64,000 nucleotides of DNA from Corydoras sp. C115. Lineage: Eukaryota; Chordata; Actinopteri; Siluriformes; Callichthyidae. This document shows positions 1 to 10,966 of this stretch, piece by piece; the stretch's first letter is position 1; each line of letters opens with the position of its first letter. The notes beneath the pieces were generated by a model that was not told where the DNA came from, searched no databases, and worked only from the letters and a program-made list of their open reading frames with translations. The stretch lies in contig JAFMOC010000440.1 of assembly GCA_019802505.1 (NCBI GenBank), positions 115,001 to 179,000 on the forward strand, given 5' to 3'. The position numbers were made by a program, and so were the translations under genes.

Positions 1-415
1 CCAAGAAATTTCCCCTTGATGAGCATGGGGAACCCCCAAGGCATTTTTCCTTGTATGGGCACGAAGTACCCCCAAGGCATTCTCCATGCCCCCAAGGCGT
101 TCTCCCCTGGATGAGCACGGGGAACCCCCAAGACGTTCGCCACTGGATGAGCATGAAGTACCCACCCCCCCAAGGCATTCTCCTTTGGATGAGCATGAGG
201 AACCCAAAGGCATCTTCCTTGTATGGGCACGAGGAATCTTCAAGTTGTTCTCCCCTGGACGGGCATGTGGAACCCCCAAGGCACTCTCCCGCGGATGAGC
301 ATGAGGAACCCCCATGGTGTTTGCCACTGGATGGGCATAAAGTAGCCACCCACCAAAGCATTTTCCTCTGGATGGGCATGGAGAACAACCCCCCCCCCCC
401 CCCCCCTGACCCTCT
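1..415. repeat. ~37 bp minisatellite resembling the SINE-1 tail
   Basis: About eleven imperfect units of the type CCCAAGGCATTCTCCCCTGG followed by ATGAGCATGAGGAACC. The array starts at or before the window edge and ends in a poly-C run at about 390-406. The unit closely resembles the SINE-1 segment GTTCTCCCCTGGATGGGCAT plus GGGGAACCCCC, so it may be an amplified fragment of that element. The two overlapping open frames here follow from the repeat and are not genes. Confidence 0.85.
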
Positions 416-420
416 ACTGT

Positions 421-1260
421 AGTACAGGTCAAAGCGAGAGTACTTCCACTGCTGTGTCATTCGTTTTGTTGGATTTGTGGGTTATTTGCGGCGCCGTACG
501 CTCCCAGGGCTCACGGTCTAACCGATTCGGCACCCTCGTAGGTAGCAGCTTGAGCGGTTATATATTCATACATGTAAATTTGTTTGCAAACATTTGCGGC
601 GGGGCCACAGCTGCAGTCGTTCACTCCCGCCGACTAAAAGCACCGGACGAGCAATCAGCACGCCTCCACACAGCCTTGAGATAAAAGCTTTAGAAAAGAG
701 AAAACCCTGGAAAACCGCCAATGGAGAGAGAGAAAGAAAGAATGACGCGCCGCTCTCGCGGTGTCTTACTTATCGCTCGCAAACCCGGGGAAAATGAAAA
801 GATGTCACTTCGGTTGGAATGTCAGTGCTCGGCCCGGCGCCGCCTCCTCTGAATTAGATAATGACGTCCTCGAAATAGAAAATAAAAAGAATATAGTTTG
901 ATGCTAATAGAACGCCGCTTCTTATCGCCGACCCGAGTGAACGCAGGAACTCAGCGACGACTCAACTAAATGTCAGGTTTCTACAATCTGCGGCCTGCAC
1001 GCGGCGGGAAATGAAAGCTACTGGCGGAACCGGGAGAAAGGAGCAAACAAGCCTTTTGGAAGAGATGGAGTAATTAGAAATGTGTGGCGGTGGAGCTTAT
1101 CAAAGGACTCGCAACGAGGAAGACGGAGGAAGGGAGTGACCGGAGATTAGACAGCCGAGGCGTGAAAGTATTTGAAATGGGATGCAGGTCTGATTACAAA
1201 CATCAGAGCTCATGTCTGATTAATTCTGTTTAAAGGTGTTGTGGCGGGAGCATGCTAGGG
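421..1260. other. Unique non-coding block
   Basis: No gene, SINE or tandem repeat is recognised. It is of mixed composition with AT-rich short motifs (for example GATTAATTCTG near 1215). It belongs to an AGBL1 intron or downstream sequence. Confidence 0.4.
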
Positions 1261-1269
1261 GGAGGGGGG

Positions 1270-2950
1270 GCGGAGCCGGGGGGTGTAGCTCGGTGGTGGA
1301 GCACTGCGACTGCAGGTCAAGAGGCACCGGGAAATGAACCAGGGGCCTGTTGATCTGCGACTTGATTTGTGACTGGGATGCTGGGGGTGGGGGTGGGGTG
1401 GAGCTCAGTGGTGGAGAACTGCAACTGCAGGTCTAAAGGCATCGGGATTTGAACACAGAGCCTTTTTATCTGCAACTTGACCTGCAACTGCAACACTGGG
1501 GGTGGAGGTGCAGGTACCCCAATTTGATGGTTGGGGTCAGAACCCAAAGGATACAGCCCCCTGGAGCAAAAAGGGGTGAGGCTCTTGCTCTAAGACCCAC
1601 ATGGATTTGACCGTGACTACACTGCGAACTGGACAATGAGTGTAAAAATAAGGAGGCGAACCTACTAAAGTGCCAAGGTGCGAGTCTTGTTATTAAGATC
1701 GCCGTTTTAAAAGTGGTAGACCAATGTGACTGCAGGTCAAGAGACACAAGGATTTGAACCAGGGGGCTTTTTATCTGCGACGCTGGGGGTAAAAGGTAGG
1801 TAGCTCAGTGGTGGAGCACTGCGACTGCAGGATAAAAGGATTGAACCAGGATTCTCTGGACCTGCGTCTTGATACGTCTCTTGATCTGCAACTTGATTTG
1901 CGACTGGGATGCTGGTAACGGGGGTGTTAGGCAGTGATCACTGCGACTGCAGGTCAAGAGGCACCAGGATATGACCCATGGTTCCCTACATCTGCTTTAT
2001 CTGTGCCTGCGACACTGGTTGAGGGGGTAGGGGAGTGTAAGGCAGAGTCGGGGTGGGGAGGAGGTGTAGCTCAGTGGTGGAGCACTGCAACTTCAGGTCA
2101 AGAGGTACCAGGATTGGAACCACATACCTCACTGAGCTACACCTTCTGGTTCCATCTTACCTCCCCAGAACTGGGTCACATGACATTCCATCTTTTTGGG
2201 AGGCTTTTATCCAAAGCGACATGCAGGTACCCCAACATGATAGTTGGGGTGAGAACCCAGGTGATACAGCCCCCCCGGAGCAAAACAGGATAAAGCCCTC
2301 ACTCTAAGACCCATGTGGATTTGACCGTGACTACACTTCGAACTGGACAACGAGTGTAGAAACAAGGAGGCGAACCTACCAAAATGCCAGTCTCGTTATT
2401 AAGATCTCCGTTTTAAAAGTGGTAGAACAATGCAACAGCAGGTCAAGAGGCACCAGGATTTGAACCAGGGGGCTTTTTATTTGCGACGCTGGGGGTAGGG
2501 GGTAGGTAGCTCAGTGGTGGAGCACTGCGACTGCATGATAAAAGGATTGAACCATGGTTCTCTAGACCTGCATCTTGATCCGTGCCTGCGACACTGGGCG
2601 AGGGGGTAGGGGGGATGTAGCTCAGTGGTGCAGCACTACAACTGCAAGGCAAGAGGTACCAGGATTGGAACCACATGCTAACCTGAGCTACACTTCCTGG
2701 TTCCATCTTACCTCCCCAGAACTGGGTCACATGACATTCCATCATTTTGGGAAGGCTTTCATCCAAAGCAACGTGCAGGTACCCCAACTTGATGGTTGGG
2801 GTCGGCACCCAGGGTCAGCTGTGATCCAGCCCCCCGGAGCAAAACGGGATGTGTAGTCACGTGGATTTAACCGTGACTACACTGCAACCTGGACAACAAG
2901 TGTAGAAATAAGGAGGCGAACCTACCAATGTGCCAGTCTCGTTAATAAGA
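1270..2950. repeat. tRNA-like tandem block, ~0.6-0.7 kb units
   Basis: Three related units, ending near 1670, 2400 and 2945, each close with GTGGATTTGACCGTGACTAC and a following AAGGAGGCGAACCTACC-type segment. Inside are several copies of a tRNA-like head: GTAGCTCAGTGGTGGAGCAC (A-box-like) and, about 30 bp later, GGATTTGAACC (B-box-like). Between heads are runs of the form CTGGGGGTGGGGGTGG. This looks like a tRNA-derived SINE or composite that duplicated in tandem. I do not recognise a named family. Confidence 0.7.
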
Positions 2951-3685
2951 TCGCAGTTTTTAAATGATCCGCATCTCCGAATCGACTCTGATTCCGAGCA
3001 GATGCTTTAGTTTTGTGTTTTTTTTCTCAGGAACCGTCTGCGCTACCTGCCGCGGGCTCGTCTGGACCCCCGGGAGCCGTTCTGAAAGCCTGCAGAGAAC
3101 AGAACCTGTTTAATTTCCCCAGGCTCTTATTCATAGCATGCTTCACCCAGCACCTACGTTCCGCCGGGTTCAGTTCGTTTTTCATTACATCCCGCTATCC
3201 AAGGACTCTTGTAACTTAATCATACTGCGCCGAATCTCCCAAAGCACGCCGGCCTCCCTGCCCGAGCCGCCTTCCTCTCCGGCTCGCTCTCTAATGAGTT
3301 TTCGGGAGCTTTTCCTCTCCGCTGTCGCCCCGGGCTGCTCATTTGGGGTCTGCTTTGTGACAGGATCAATCTTTAAAAGTGTTATATAATAAAACTGAAG
3401 AAAAGACTTGGAATGGCCCGGAGGTCCGGGCTCGCGACGTCCTGCACCCGTCAGGGCAGAGGCGCTTATTGATGATGAATGACGGAGAGACTTTGGCGGG
3501 AAACACTAATAACACAGAGGCAAAAGTATGGAGACGCCAAAGAACACTCATCAATATGGAGTTTACGGCTACAAGCCACGAGTTGCAGTGAGTGGGCGGA
3601 GATAAGCCGGGCAAGAGTGTGAGGTCCAAGTGAAAAGCCAATGAGCTTCGAGTTGAGCTGGATGTTCCCAGTGATGAGAACATAC
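2951..3685. other. Mostly unique intronic sequence
   Basis: No exon of AGBL1 could be recognised here on the minus strand. The open frames on both strands lack family resemblance. The base composition is balanced. Confidence 0.4.
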
Positions 3686-3691
3686 CGAACC

Positions 3692-4026
3692 ATCCATCCA
3701 TCCATTATCTTCCGCTTTATCCTCTACTAGGGTCGCGGGGGGAGGGGGTTCCCCATGACCATCCAGTGGAGAATGTTTCGGGCACTGGGCAGATACACCC
3801 AGGACAGGACACCAATCTATTGATGGGTACACACTCACACCATAGATACTTTGGCAGCCAATTTAATTTGGATCCATGATTTTGGACTGTTGGAAGAAAC
3901 CGGAGAACCCGAAAGATAACCCTCGCAAACACGGGAAGAACATGGAAACTCCACCCAGATCGGGATTTGAAGCTGGATCCCCAGTGCTGAGAGAAGAACA
4001 TGCTAAATCACTAAGCCACCGTGCCA
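3692..4026 (-). mobile_element. SINE-1, near full length
   Basis: On the plus strand it starts with the tail (CCATCCATCCATTATC) and ends with the complement of the head (CTAAGCCACCGTGCC). See the reference copy at 8448-8795. Confidence 0.85.
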
Positions 4027-4045
4027 AAAAAAGTGTTCAATTATT

Positions 4046-4344
4046 CATCCATCCATCATCATCCGCTTTATCCTCTACTAAGGTCGCGGGGGTGTTCCCC
4101 ATGCTCATCCAGTGGAGAACGTTTCAGGTGCTGGGCAGATACACCCAGGACAGGACGCCACTCTATCACTGGGCACACACTCACTATATGGGACAATTTG
4201 GAGAATTCAATTTACCTTGAGTCCATGATCTTGGACTGTGGGAGGAAACTGGAGAACCCGGTGGAAACCCACGCAGACATGGGTACAACATGGGAACTCT
4301 ACCCAGATTGAGATTCGAACCCGGATCCCCGGCACTGAGAGATG
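4046..4344 (-). mobile_element. SINE-1, 5'-truncated
   Basis: Tail to B box is present (GATTCGAACCCGGATCCCCG complement), but the A-box region is missing. It ends about 54 bp from the AGBL1 exon donor at 4398. Confidence 0.8.
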
Positions 4345-4397
4345 GCCGTATATGATGTAGTGTATAACATTACGCTGCTTGCCCCCTGAGCTCTTAC

Positions 4398-4795
4398 CTC
4401 TGAACATAAGGCCTCCTGGGTGCCATGGGTTCGTGCCCCGCAACTGAAAGGTGACCCCAGAAATCCGGGAAGGCCAGAACCGATAGTCCCGAGACAGATT
4501 TGGTGCTGGCAGCCACCAGGGCGTAGAGTCGGGGGTCGTGATGAGGGACTGCATCGCCGTGCCGCTCCAGCAGTCGGTCCATCATGCTGTTCCGAGCTTC
4601 CTGAGAACTTCCCGAGCAAGAGGTCAACAGGCAGCTGCTCAGATTCCGAGCCCTGAGGTCCTCCTCGTCCTCGGTTCTGTCCCCGTTCCTGAGGTGGGGG
4701 TTGCGGCACTGGGTGCTGAGCGCGTCTCGACTTTGATTCCCAGTGAATCCATTTGGTGGAGCGTCCTCGGACGAGGTGTGATCAGGGTCCAGGTT
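4398..4795 (-). CDS. agbl1: AGBL1 long pre-catalytic exon
   Basis: Acceptor is tctgtgttctttag, with an in-frame TAG at the boundary, and donor is CAGAG|gtaaga. The exon is 398 bp, phase 0 in and phase 2 out. It encodes about 132 residues. The first half (NLDPDHTSSEDAPPNG... EDEEDLRARNLSS) is variable. The second half, MMDRLLERHGDAVPHHDPRL and then LAFPDFWGH...YVQR, matches the human VPFHDPYLY, AFPDVWGH and CGVQR segment just before the N-domain of the carboxypeptidase. A 136-residue open frame on the same strand is a shadow. The next exon would lie to the left and is not seen. Confidence 0.9.
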
Positions 4796-4849
4796 CTAAA
4801 GAACACAGAGAACACTCTTACAAGGTTTCATGAGTTTGGTGCCAAGGTA

Positions 4850-5384
4850 CTAAACATCCATGAGTTAGTGGTTGGCATGTTCTCCTCTCAGTGCTGAGGA
4901 TCCAGGTTCGAATCCCAATCTGGGTGGAGTTTCCATGTTCTCCCCGTGTCCCCGTGGGCTTCCTCCGGGTTCTCCGGTTTCCTCCCACAGTCCAAAAACA
5001 TGGATCACGGTCAATTGAATTCTCCAAATTGCCCCATATAGAGGGCGTGTGTCTATGTGGGTTTTCTTCGGGTTCTCTGGTTTCTTCAAGACCGGGGGGG
5101 GGGGGGGTGCAACCATCCAGGGTTCTTCAAGAGAGAACATTTAATGTGCTGAGTAGATACACCCAGGACAGGGAGCCGGTCTATCGCTGGAAACACACTC
5201 TTTCGCACACACATACACTATATAGGGGCAATTTAAAGCATGATTCACCTTGAATAAATGTTTTTGGACTGAAGAACCTGGTGTAAACCTAGTCAGACAC
5301 ATGGAGAACAAGGACACTCCACCCAGGTCGGGATTTGGGTCTAGATCCCCAGCACTGAGAGGAGGAGGTCTTAACCACCACCCC
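4850..5384. mobile_element. Two SINE-1 fragments head to tail around poly-G
   Basis: 4850-5055 is a plus-strand 5' half with B box GGTTCGAATCC. After a poly-G run at about 5094-5107, 5110-5384 is a diverged minus-strand copy lacking its 3' tail. Confidence 0.75.
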
Positions 5385-5392
5385 ACCCTGAA

Positions 5393-5528
5393 TTCAATTG
5401 GCTGATCTAAATTGCCCCTATATTGTAAGTGAGTGAGCGCCCAGTGATGGATTGGCGCCCCGTCCTGGGCGTATCTACCCCGCACCTGAAACGTTCTCTC
5501 CTGAATGGGCATGGGGCACCCATGTAGA
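5393..5528 (+). mobile_element. SINE-1 3' half fragment
   Basis: Retains the segment from CAATTGGCTGATCTAAATTG to the ATGGGCATGGGGCACCC part and a short GTAGAGGATTA tail. Confidence 0.7.
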
Positions 5529-5559
5529 GGATTAGGTGGGAGATAATCATGAGATAATC

Positions 5560-5909
5560 CCATCCATCCATTATCTTCCGCTTTATCCTCTACTAGGGTC
5601 ACGGGGGCTTCCCCATGCACATCCAGGGGAGTATGTTTCGGGCACTGGGCAGATACACCTAGGACAGGACGCCAATCTATCACTGGGCACACACACACAC
5701 TCACACAGACACACTCTATATGGGGCAATTTGGAGAATTTAATTGACTTGATCCATGTTTTTGGACTTTGGGAGGAAACCGGAGAACCCCGTGGAGACCC
5801 ACACAAACATGGGGAGAACATGGAAACTCCACCCAGATGGGGATTCGAACCAGGAATGCCTAGTGCTGAGAGGAGAACATGCTAACCACTAAGCCACCGT
5901 GCCGCCCAT
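5560..5909 (-). mobile_element. SINE-1, full length
   Basis: Tail (CATCCATCCATTATCTTCCG) through both Pol III boxes to CCACCGTGCCGCCC. GAGATA-type sequence occurs on both sides. Confidence 0.85.
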
Positions 5910-5929
5910 CATATGAGATAAGATGAGAT

Positions 5930-6429
5930 AAAAATGTCCGCTACAAGACAATCCCTCTGATTTCCCCAGATGATGTAATAAGTCCCGAGTGATGTGTTTT
6001 TTAAAGAACATCGTGATTTAATTTCGCGTTTGGCGTCCTAAACCCCGTGCGATCTTTCCACGGCCTCATCAGAGCACGAGTTTTTTAATGGAGAACGAGC
6101 CGTAATCTCAGTAAAGCACCTTTCACACCTCCCTCTAATCAGACACAACAGGGATAGGCTTTAAACATGTTAAGTGTTGCTCCTCTGCGCTTTAAAGCAG
6201 CACACAGCTCTGACTTTCCACATATTTTCATTTCCTCCGAAGCTGAGCAGCGGATTCCTTTCACTCGGCTTCAAAGGCTCTCTCGGATTTCTTTCGAAAA
6301 CACAGCAGTGCTCTCAACCGAAATTATTAACATATTCAAATAAGAATTATATAGTCTCGGTTATAATAAGGGCTGCGAGCCGCGGAAAACTGCAGTGTTA
6401 AGTGATATTATAATAAACCGTTTTAGATT
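5930..6429. other. Unique non-coding block
   Basis: No repeat or exon recognised. It contains AT-rich stretches and no long frame. Confidence 0.35.
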
Positions 6430-6670
6430 TACAGTTGGTCAGTATTGCGGACGCTTTCATCCCAAGTGCCCATAAGAACCCTAAATAAGAACCCTAACAC
6501 GATGATGGTGGCAGAAGACAGCGGACATAATACAGCACTCCTGGGGCAATGAAGGTTAAGGGTTAAGGTTAGGGATCCAACCTCAGAAGAATTGGGATTC
6601 GAACCCTCAACCTTTGGATTGATAGCCTCACACCCTAACCACTGACTTACCACCCCCACCCCCACCTCCA
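6430..6670 (-). mobile_element. SINE-2 (tRNA-like, teleost-type)
   Basis: The complement reads GTCAGTGGTTAGGGTGTGAG (A-box-like), then GGTTGAGGGTTCGAATCCC (B box). This is followed by a body with AGGGTTAAGG-type sequence and a tail resembling the GCAGACGCTTTTATCCAA repeat found widely in fish. Other copies lie at 31446, 48563, 52722, 57218, 59027 and 59645. Confidence 0.7.
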
Positions 6671-6696
6671 CCACAGTCATAAATAATTAAGATACA

Positions 6697-7023
6697 GCAT
6701 CCTTTCATTATCTTCTGCTTTATCCTCTACTAGGGTCGCGGGGAGGGGGGGGTTCTTCATGCCCATCCAGGGGAGAACGTTTCAGGCGTTGGACAGATAC
6801 ACCCAGGACAGGGTGCCAATCTATCACGGGGCACACACGCTCTATATGGGGCAATTTGGAGAATTCAATTGATCCATGTTTTTGGACTGTGGGAGGAAAC
6901 CGGAGAACCCAGAGGAAACCCATGCACACGGGGATAACATGGAAACACCCAGATTGGAATTCGAACTGGGAATCCCTAGCGCTGAGAGGAGAACATGCTA
7001 ACCACAAAGCCACCGTGTCGCCC
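6697..7023 (-). mobile_element. SINE-1, near full length
   Basis: Tail at 6697, head CCACCGTGTCGCCC at 7023. The flank AAGATACAGCATC occurs on both sides (6687 and 7024), a good target-site duplication. Confidence 0.85.
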
Positions 7024-7078
7024 AAGATACAGCATCAAGTGTCCCAAATAAATCAGATCTGAAGACGTTGCATATGGC

Positions 7079-7220
7079 ACCCAGGTTGGAATCCCGATCT
7101 GGTTGGGGTTGCCATGTTCTCCCCTTTACAGTAGTGTCTGTGAGTGTGTGCCCAGTGTCTGTGAGTGTGTGGATTGGTGCCCTGTCCGGGGTGTATCCGT
7201 TCTCCCCTGGATGGGCACCA
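7079..7220 (+). mobile_element. Diverged SINE-1 fragment
   Basis: Retains CCCAGGTTGGAATCCCGATC, the CCATGTTCTCCCC segment and the ATTGGTGCCCTGTCC segment, ending in ATGGGCACCA against a CA/TA microsatellite. Confidence 0.65.
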
Positions 7221-7223
7221 ATG

Positions 7224-7227
<4 letters not shown>

Positions 7228-7277
<50 letters not shown>

Positions 7278-7302
7278 TATATACAGTATATATATATATA
7301 CA

Positions 7303-7370
<68 letters not shown>
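7228..7370. repeat. (CA)n then (TA)n compound microsatellite
   Basis: A CA run of about 22 units is followed by roughly 90 bp of TA repeats with CAGTATATA interruptions. It is prone to cruciform and slippage. The many short open frames here follow from the repeat. Confidence 0.97.
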
Positions 7371-7373
<3 letters not shown>

Positions 7374-7548
7374 CACAATTATGACTTTGCATGTTTGACA
7401 CTGATTGTGTGCTAGTCCTGAGACGACAAGCCTGACACAACAAAGTTACATATTGGTGCTTTAACCGGCGGCCCGAACACATTTGTAATGACGATGCCAC
7501 CACTCTCCATATTTTTAGTCCAAAAAACATAAAGAAATATTTCAAAGC

Positions 7549-7674
7549 TGAACCCAGAGGAAACCCACACGGGCACGGGGAGAACATGGAAACTCCACCC
7601 AGATGGGGATTCGAACCGGGAATCCCTAGTGCTGAGAGGCGAACGTGCTAACCACTAAGCCACCGTGCCGCCCG
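7549..7674 (-). mobile_element. SINE-1 5' half
   Basis: Holds the head part only, from the complement of CTCCGG-type body to CCACCGTGCCGCCC. Confidence 0.8.
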
Positions 7675-7679
7675 CTGTG

Positions 7680-8010
7680 CAATATGTAACATCAAAGCTG
7701 ATGTTTCAAGATTAAACATCAGCTTTGAAATTTGAAATATTAAATTGTTGCATAGCGTCGCTTTAATATGTATTATTTACAGGTACTAGGTGCACTGCAG
7801 ATTGCAAACATCCATTTAAAACCCATCTCCAGCTGAGGAACCCAGGGACTTTTATTTTGTTATATAGTCTTCCACATGAAATACACAGCGGGTACTTAAA
7901 AGCTAACTAACAGTCCCGGGGATCAGCTCAAAGGTACGGCAAGGTGAGGACGAGTGCAGCTTGTATTTTGACTGAGGCCTGCTGGATTTCCTCTTGAGAT
8001 GTTTGTGAGT

Positions 8011-8052
<42 letters not shown>

Positions 8053-8440
8053 ATGCTTAACACCTGGCTCCTTGTTTCATCTCCACTGACTGGATAAATT
8101 TAACATTAACCTCTTGCGCTTCTCTTTAACGCTTCAGCGAGCATGTCGACTGCAATCGGGGAGGACTGATGCGCCGCGATGGCGGAGCCCAAATCCCGGC
8201 TGGCAGGTGGCTGTTCCACAGCGTCTCCAGAAAGCCAGCCCGCTGTTGAGTAATGACCTTTCTGAGCTCGATGTAACGAGGCTCCGACGAGGCTGCGACG
8301 AGGCTGCCGGTTGTTACTGGAAACCGGGGGCCTCACCTCTCTCCCTGGTGATTCGCCGGGGGCCGTTTGATTGATAGGTTTTTAAACGAAGGCGCATGAC
8401 TTCTTGCTATGGTGTGAACGAATAGAAGTAAACATGAACG
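7680..8440. other. Intron block with (GT)n and mirror motif
   Basis: At about 7687-7735 there is a short inverted repeat (ACATCAAAGCTGATGTTTC and ATTAAACATCAGCTTTGAA). A (GT)n run lies at 8015-8051. The rest is unique, and no exon is recognised. Confidence 0.5.
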
Positions 8441-8447
8441 CGCAGCG

Positions 8448-8795
8448 GGCGGCACGGTGGCTTAGTGGTTAGCACGTTCGCCTCTCAGCACTAGGGATTC
8501 CCAGTTCGAATCCCCATCTGGGTGGAGTTTCCATGTTCTCCCCATGCCCGCGTGGGTTTCCTCTGGGTTCTCCAGTTTCATCCCACAGTCCAAAAACATG
8601 GATCAAGGTCAATTGAGTTCTCCAAATTACCCCATATAGAGTGTGTTTGTGTGAGTGAGTGTGTGCCCAACGATAGATCGGTGTCCTGTCCTGGGTGTGT
8701 CTGCCCAGCGCCCGAAACGTTCTCCCCTGTATGGGCATGGGGAACCACCCGCGACCCTAATAGAGGATAAAACGGAAGATAATGGATGAATGGAT
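8448..8795 (+). mobile_element. SINE-1 reference copy with target-site duplication
   Basis: Head GGGCGGCACGGTGGCTTAG holds a Pol III A box (TGGCTTAGTGG), and GTTCGAATCC about 45 bp later is a B box. The body carries TTCCTCTGGGTTCTCCAG, a CCACAGTCCAAAAACATGG segment, CAATTGAGTTCTCCAAATT, the CCTGTCCTGGGTGTGTCTGC segment and ATGGGCATGGGGAACC. The 3' end is AGATAATGGATGAATGGATG. The direct repeat ATGAACGCGCAGC flanks it on both sides, as expected for retrotransposition. The head resembles a tRNA gene, so this is a tRNA-derived SINE of about 340 bp. I cannot give it a database name. Confidence 0.88.
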
Positions 8796-8999
8796 GAACG
8801 CGCAGCACTAACCCACTTCACTTTATTCGGCCCTGAACAACGGAACATTCAATGGAAGTGCTCAAAAGTAGGAATGAACCTGTGAATCACAACCACCGTG
8901 GCGTGTTGTGTTGTCATTAACAAACACAGACGTGTCCAAGTTTCACCACTTAAATAATACAGAACACCTAAAGGGACATACATAGTTTTATTTTTTATG

Positions 9000-9779
9000 T
9001 ATGCATGTCTATATATTATAACTGGTGCACACTAGTTCCTATCTCATGCTCACAAGATAATAACTCCAGCTCAGGGCGTAAAAACTTATGCACACTGATT
9101 ATGTCGCAAACACAAGCTATTGTGAGCTACATAACGACATAATAACTCATGAGGACGACATGGCTTGAGACTATGGAACATGAGATATGAGATAATAGGC
9201 CATGCTCACGAGTCATCATGTCATGCGTCGGGATTATGTCGACCTTGCAAAATAATAGCTGGTCCGCACTAGTTTTTATCTCATGTTATCTCATATAGTT
9301 TTTATCTATAAGTTATTATGTCATGCTAACGAGATAATAACTCACGCTCATGCTCAACTCATGTTTGCATCACTTATTATGTCATGAGCCCAAGTTCTTA
9401 TCTCGTGAGTACAACAAAAATGGTAAGGAGAACATAACTCGCGAGCATGAGATAATAACACACGAGCACAGAGTTATAACTTGTGAGCACAACACAATAA
9501 TTTGTGAGTATGACATAAAAAAAAGATAAGAATGCCTGCACACAAATTATTAAGTGGTGGGCGCAAGTAATTATCTCGTGAGCACGAGATAACTCGTAAA
9601 TATGACATAACTAATGAGCACAAGACACGAACTCGTGCTCGTGACTTAATAATTGGTGTCGAGCATGAGTTCTTATCTCGTGCTCACGAGTTGTCATGCT
9701 CACAAGATAAGAACTTGTGCTCGTGACTCAATAGTCACTCAAAAGTTCATTCAAAAGTTCTTATCTCGTGAGCATGACA
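9000..9779. repeat. Palindromic minisatellite, left block
   Basis: Imperfect units of 18-25 bp built from TAACTCGTGAGCACGAGATA and its complement, in both orientations. Many units are themselves palindromic (CTCGTGAGCACGAG). The same family continues at 11299-11512 after a transposon and reappears at 12120-12620. Confidence 0.85.
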
Positions 9780-10141
9780 TACAGTTAGGTCCATATATAT
9801 TTGGACACTGACATAAATTTAGTTTTTTTACCTGTTGACTGAAATATGTTCAAGTTATAATTATCTAATTGACATGGACATAAAGTCTAGACTTTCAGCT
9901 TTCATTTGAGGGTATCCACATTAAAAGTGGATGAAGGGTATAGGAGTTTCAGCTCCTTAACCTGTGCCACCCTGTTTGTAAAGGGACTAAAAATAATTGG
10001 ACAATTGACTCAAAGGCTATTTCATGGGCAGGTGTGGGCAATTCCTTCGTTATGTCATTCTCAATTAAGCAGACAAAATGCCTGGAGTTGATATTAAACA
10101 TGCTGCTTGCATTTGGAAGATTTTGCTGTTAAAAAAAAAAA

Positions 10142-10478
10142 CATGCGGTCAAAGGAGCTCTCCATACAGGTGAAAGTTTGCTACATCATGAGAAAAAAAG
10201 AAAGCACTGGTAAACTCACCAATGCAAAAAGACCTGGATGCCCACAGAAGACAACAGTGGTAGATGATCGCAGAATAATTTCCATGATGAAGATAAACCC
10301 ATTGACAACAGCTAACCAAGTGAACAACACTCTCCAGGAGTTAGGCGTATCAATATCCAAGTCTACCATAAAGAGAAGACTGCATGCAATTAAATACAGA
10401 GGGTTCACTGCACGGTGCAAGCCACTCTTAAGCCTCAAGAATAAAAATGCTAGATTGGACTTTGCTAAAAACATCTAA
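10142..10478 (+). pseudogene. Tc1 transposase, N-terminal fragment
   Basis: The frame reads ELSIQVKVCYIMRKKE, TGKLTNAKRPGCPQKTT (the Tc1 GRPR-like linker) and a helix-turn-helix-like ISKSTIKRRLHAIKYRG. The first DNA-binding part looks shortened. It stops at 10478 in an A-rich run, and the region with the first catalytic Asp is not intact. Confidence 0.8.
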
Positions 10479-10615
10479 AAAAAAAAACAGCACAGTTCTG
10501 GAAGAACATTCTTCGGACAGCCAAAACCAACATCAACCTCTACCAGAATGATGGAAAGAAAAATGCATGGCGAAGGCGTGGTACAGCTCATGATCCAAAG
10601 CATACTTGGGCATAC

Positions 10616-10966
10616 ATGGCTGCCAGAGGCACTGGGTCACTAGTGTTTATTGATGATGTGACACAGGACAGAAGCAGCCAGATGAATTCTGAGATATTCA
10701 GAGACGTACTGTGTGCACAAATCCAGCTAAATGCAACCAATCGGATTGGTCGGCATTTCATAATACAGATGGACAATGACCCGAAACATAAAGGCAAAGC
10801 AACCCAGGAGTATATTAAAGCAAAAAACTGGAACGTTCTTGAATGGCCAAGTCAGTCACCTGATCTCAACCCAATTGGGCATGCATTTTACTTATTAAAG
10901 ACTAAACTTCAGACAGAAATGCCCAAAAACAAACAGCAACTGAACACCGCTGCAGGAAAAGCCTAG
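10616..10966 (+). pseudogene. Tc1 transposase, C-terminal fragment
   Basis: Contains MDNDPKHKGKATQEYIKAKN and WNVLEWPSQSPDLNPIG, the DDE-domain core of Tc1 transposases. The second Asp (DNDPKH) is present, but the third acidic residue in NPIE is Gly, so the domain would be catalytically dead. The frame also differs from that of the N-terminal fragment. Confidence 0.85.

Noticed and set aside
4299..4709. 136-residue minus frame overlapping the AGBL1 exon
   Set aside because: Different frame from the conserved HDPRLYA...AFPDFWGH reading. It is the shadow of the real exon.
5141..5821. 226-residue open frame on the minus strand
   Set aside because: It runs through SINE-1 copies. Its words (SDRPAPCPGCIYSA and similar) recur in every SINE-1 in the window.
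8448..8530. tRNA gene (A and B boxes present)
   Set aside because: The B box is too far from the start for a cloverleaf, and the same head recurs over 40 times with SINE bodies and target duplications.
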